Shown here in pieces: positions 7,138-8,975 of a stretch of DNA of 8,975 nucleotides (within the stretch, counting starts at the first letter, position 1; each line of letters begins with the position of its first letter). The stretch lies in assembly GCA_019136935.1 (NCBI GenBank), contig JAGVTI010000099.1:1-8975 (forward strand). The letters run 5' to 3'. The notes under the pieces are model-generated. The model ran no database searches and was not told the origin of the DNA. It saw only the letters and a program-made list of their open reading frames with translations. A program made the position numbers and the translations under genes. The DNA comes from Deltaproteobacteria bacterium (GTDB taxonomy: Bacteria; Desulfobacterota; Syntrophia; Syntrophales; JAAYKM01).

Positions 7138-8916
7138 TTGGCAGACTTTATCACCGATCGGAAAAGAACCCATTACTGCGGAGCGGTTCGTTCCCAGGAT
7201 GTCGATAAGGAAGTGGTCCTCATGGGATGGGCCCATCGCAGACGGGACCACGGCGGCGTGATTTTCATCGACCTGCGGGACCGGGAAGGCCTCGTTCAAA
7301 TCGTTTTCAATCCGGAAATTTCCCCGGATTCCCACGAGGAGGCCAAGAAAATCCGCAGCGAATATGTGCTGGCCGTCGTGGGAAAAGTCCGGCGGAGACC
7401 CGAGGGCATGCAGAATCCGGATCTCGCCACCGGTGAAGTGGAAGTCATGGTCACGGATCTGGAGATCCTGAACGAATCGAAGACACCGCCCTTCAGCCTG
7501 GAGGAAGGCCAGGAGATCTCGGAGAACGTGCGGCTCAAATACCGGTACCTCGACCTGCGGCGTCCCCAGATTCAGAAGAACCTGATCCTGAGGAGCAAGG
7601 TCGCCGCCGCCACACGCAACTACTTCCAGTCCCACGGGTTCATCGAGGTGGAAACGCCCTTTCTGACCAAGAGCACCCCCGAGGGCGCCCGCGACTACCT
7701 GGTACCCAGCCGGGTCAATCCGGGAACCTTTTTCGCCCTTCCCCAGTCCCCCCAGATCTTCAAGCAGCTCCTGATGGTCTCCGGCTTCGACCGCTACTAC
7801 CAGATCGTCAAGTGTTTCCGGGACGAGGATCTCCGGGCGGACCGACAGCCCGAATTCACCCAGATCGACGTGGAGATGTCTTTCATCGATGAAAACGACA
7901 TCATGACGGCCATGGAAGGACTCATGGCCCACATTTTCAAGACATGCCTGGGAAAGGAACTGCCCCTGCCCCTGCCGCGTCTTCCCTACCGGGATGCCAT
8001 CGGCCGCTACGGCAAGGACAACCCGGACATCCGCTTTGCCATGGAAATGCGGGATCTGACGGATATATTGAAGTCGTCCGAATTCAATCTGTTCCGTGAA
8101 ACGGTGGAAACCGGCGGCGTCATCAAGGCCATCCGGGTCGACGACGGCAAGCAGATGTCCCGGAAGGATCTGGACGGGCTCCGGGATTTCGCCGCCGGCT
8201 ACGGTTCCAAGGGCATGGCCTGGGCCCGGGTCAATGCGGAAGACTGGACGTCCCCCATCTACAAGTACCTGAAACCGGAAGAGGTGAAACAGATCAACGA
8301 GCGGATGGAGGCCAAAGAAGGCAGCATCCTGATCTTCTCCGCCGACACGCCGGGCCTGGTCAACGACACACTGGGAAATCTGCGGATCCTTCTGGCCAGA
8401 AAGATGAACCTGATCGATCCCGAACAGTTCGCTTTTACCTGGGTCACGGAATTTCCGCTCATGGAGTACAGCGATTCGGAAAAGCGCTTCGTTTCCACCC
8501 ATCACCCCTTTACGTCCCCCTTCATGGAGGACCTGCCCCTGCTGATGACGGATACGGGCAAGGTCCGGGCCCGGGCCTACGATCTGGTTCTCAACGGTTC
8601 CGAAATCGGCGGCGGAAGCATCCGTATCCACCGCCAGGACGTCCAGGCCATGATCTTCAACGTCCTGGGCCTTGGGGAGGATGAAATCCGCCTCAAGTTC
8701 GGGTTCCTCCTGGACGCCCTCGAATTCGGCACGCCGCCCCACGGCGGTCTTGCCTTCGGTCTGGACCGTCTGGTCATGATCATGAGCGGTGCCGAATCGC
8801 TGCGGGACGTCATCGCCTTTCCGAAGACCCAGAAGGCGACGTGCCTGCTGACCGACGCCCCTTCGACGGTTGCGGTGGAGCAGTTGATGGAGCTGTCCCT
8901 GAAGATCGTGAAATAA
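7138..8916 (+). CDS. aspS: Aspartyl-tRNA synthetase, probably non-discriminating
   Basis: AspRS charges tRNA-Asp with aspartate in the cytoplasm. The 592-residue length is that of the bacterial-type enzyme. Residues 1-115 form the OB-fold anticodon-binding domain ([11 protein letters not shown], then FIDLRDREG). The catalytic core carries [13 protein letters not shown] (Q203-Q206 within it), motif 2 [14 protein letters not shown] from F227 with R228, and motif 3 GLDRL with R544. The bacterial GAD insertion occupies roughly 295-430. The C-terminal [16 protein letters not shown] is typical. H38 and G90 occupy the positions that are Leu and Lys in the discriminating E. coli enzyme; I recall His and Gly there in Pseudomonas aeruginosa AspRS, which also charges tRNA-Asn. 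The TTG start is chosen from the ribosome site at 7126-7129, and GTG at 7132 (two residues longer) is the alternative. It follows hisS by 10 nt. The last 59 nt after the stop show no clear terminator. Confidence 0.97.
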   Translation: MADFITDRKRTHYCGAVRSQDVDKEVVLMGWAHRRRDHGGVIFIDLRDREGLVQIVFNPEISPDSHEEAKKIRSEYVLAVVGKVRRRPEGMQNPDLATGEVEVMVTDLEILNESKTPPFSLEEGQEISENVRLKYRYLDLRRPQIQKNLILRSKVAAATRNYFQSHGFIEVETPFLTKSTPEGARDYLVPSRVNPGTFFALPQSPQIFKQLLMVSGFDRYYQIVKCFRDEDLRADRQPEFTQIDVEMSFIDENDIMTAMEGLMAHIFKTCLGKELPLPLPRLPYRDAIGRYGKDNPDIRFAMEMRDLTDILKSSEFNLFRETVETGGVIKAIRVDDGKQMSRKDLDGLRDFAAGYGSKGMAWARVNAEDWTSPIYKYLKPEEVKQINERMEAKEGSILIFSADTPGLVNDTLGNLRILLARKMNLIDPEQFAFTWVTEFPLMEYSDSEKRFVSTHHPFTSPFMEDLPLLMTDTGKVRARAYDLVLNGSEIGGGSIRIHRQDVQAMIFNVLGLGEDEIRLKFGFLLDALEFGTPPHGGLAFGLDRLVMIMSGAESLRDVIAFPKTQKATCLLTDAPSTVAVEQLMELSLKIVK

Positions 8917-8975
8917 AACAGGGGAACCGGTCAGAAAAAAAACGACGGCCGCGTAAAAAGTCGAAAAACGTCCCA

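Noticed and set aside
7108..8742. 544-residue minus-strand open frame opposite aspS, and a 453-residue one opposite hisS (5793-7154)
   Set aside because: Both mirror clear tRNA synthetase genes and have no domain, ribosome site or plausible neighbour; they follow from codon bias on the coding strand.
8942..8962. Terminator after aspS or on the opposite strand
   Set aside because: CGAC/GTCG gives only a four-pair stem with a 13-nt loop; the A-rich runs alone do not support a terminator.

Overview
The window carries five protein-coding genes and looks like ordinary chromosome of a Gram-negative, fairly GC-rich bacterium. The protein sequences suggest a member of the former Deltaproteobacteria (Desulfobacterota, for example a Syntrophia- or Geobacter-like lineage): a PilS/PilR pair beside other genes, a long ComEC with an 'NPGGFDYRRYL' motif, a cysteine-rich HisRS insertion domain, and a HisRS-AspRS gene pair. 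The lineage is an inference from recalled family features, because no search was run.

Left part, minus strand (1-2916): a two-component operon. A six-transmembrane, PAS-containing histidine kinase (PilS-like, 2916 to 1207) is followed 14 nt downstream by a sigma-54-dependent response regulator (PilR-like). The regulator starts with GTG at 1192 and runs off the left edge, so its C-terminal DNA-binding domain lies outside the window.

Middle (2917-5607): a 94-bp divergent intergenic region with a good sigma-70-type promoter pointing right (TTGACA, 17-nt spacer, TACAAA). It precedes comEC (3011-5563), the inner-membrane DNA-uptake channel with its C-terminal metallo-beta-lactamase-type nuclease domain. 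A short hairpin with a T-run at 5587-5607 probably ends the comEC transcript.

Right part (5608-8975): a 260-nt stretch between that terminator and the chosen hisS start, containing an 8-bp perfect inverted repeat and an in-frame cluster of His codons. Then follow hisS (5868-7127) and, 10 nt later, aspS (TTG start at 7138, stop at 8916), which look co-transcribed. The AspRS carries the His/Gly pair in its anticodon-binding domain that I recall as the signature of non-discriminating enzymes, suggesting Asn-tRNA is made by the GatCAB route. The last 59 nt (8917-8975) are A-rich and hold nothing I can call.

How the genes fit together: PilS/PilR control of type IV pili and ComEC-mediated DNA uptake are both parts of natural transformation in many bacteria, so their divergent placement may be functional. 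hisS and aspS are housekeeping translation genes. I found no mobile element, CRISPR array, rRNA or tRNA, and no convincing new system. The items most worth a second look are the shared divergent promoter region, the hisS leader, the AspRS specificity residues and the K-D-F variant in the PilR receiver domain.
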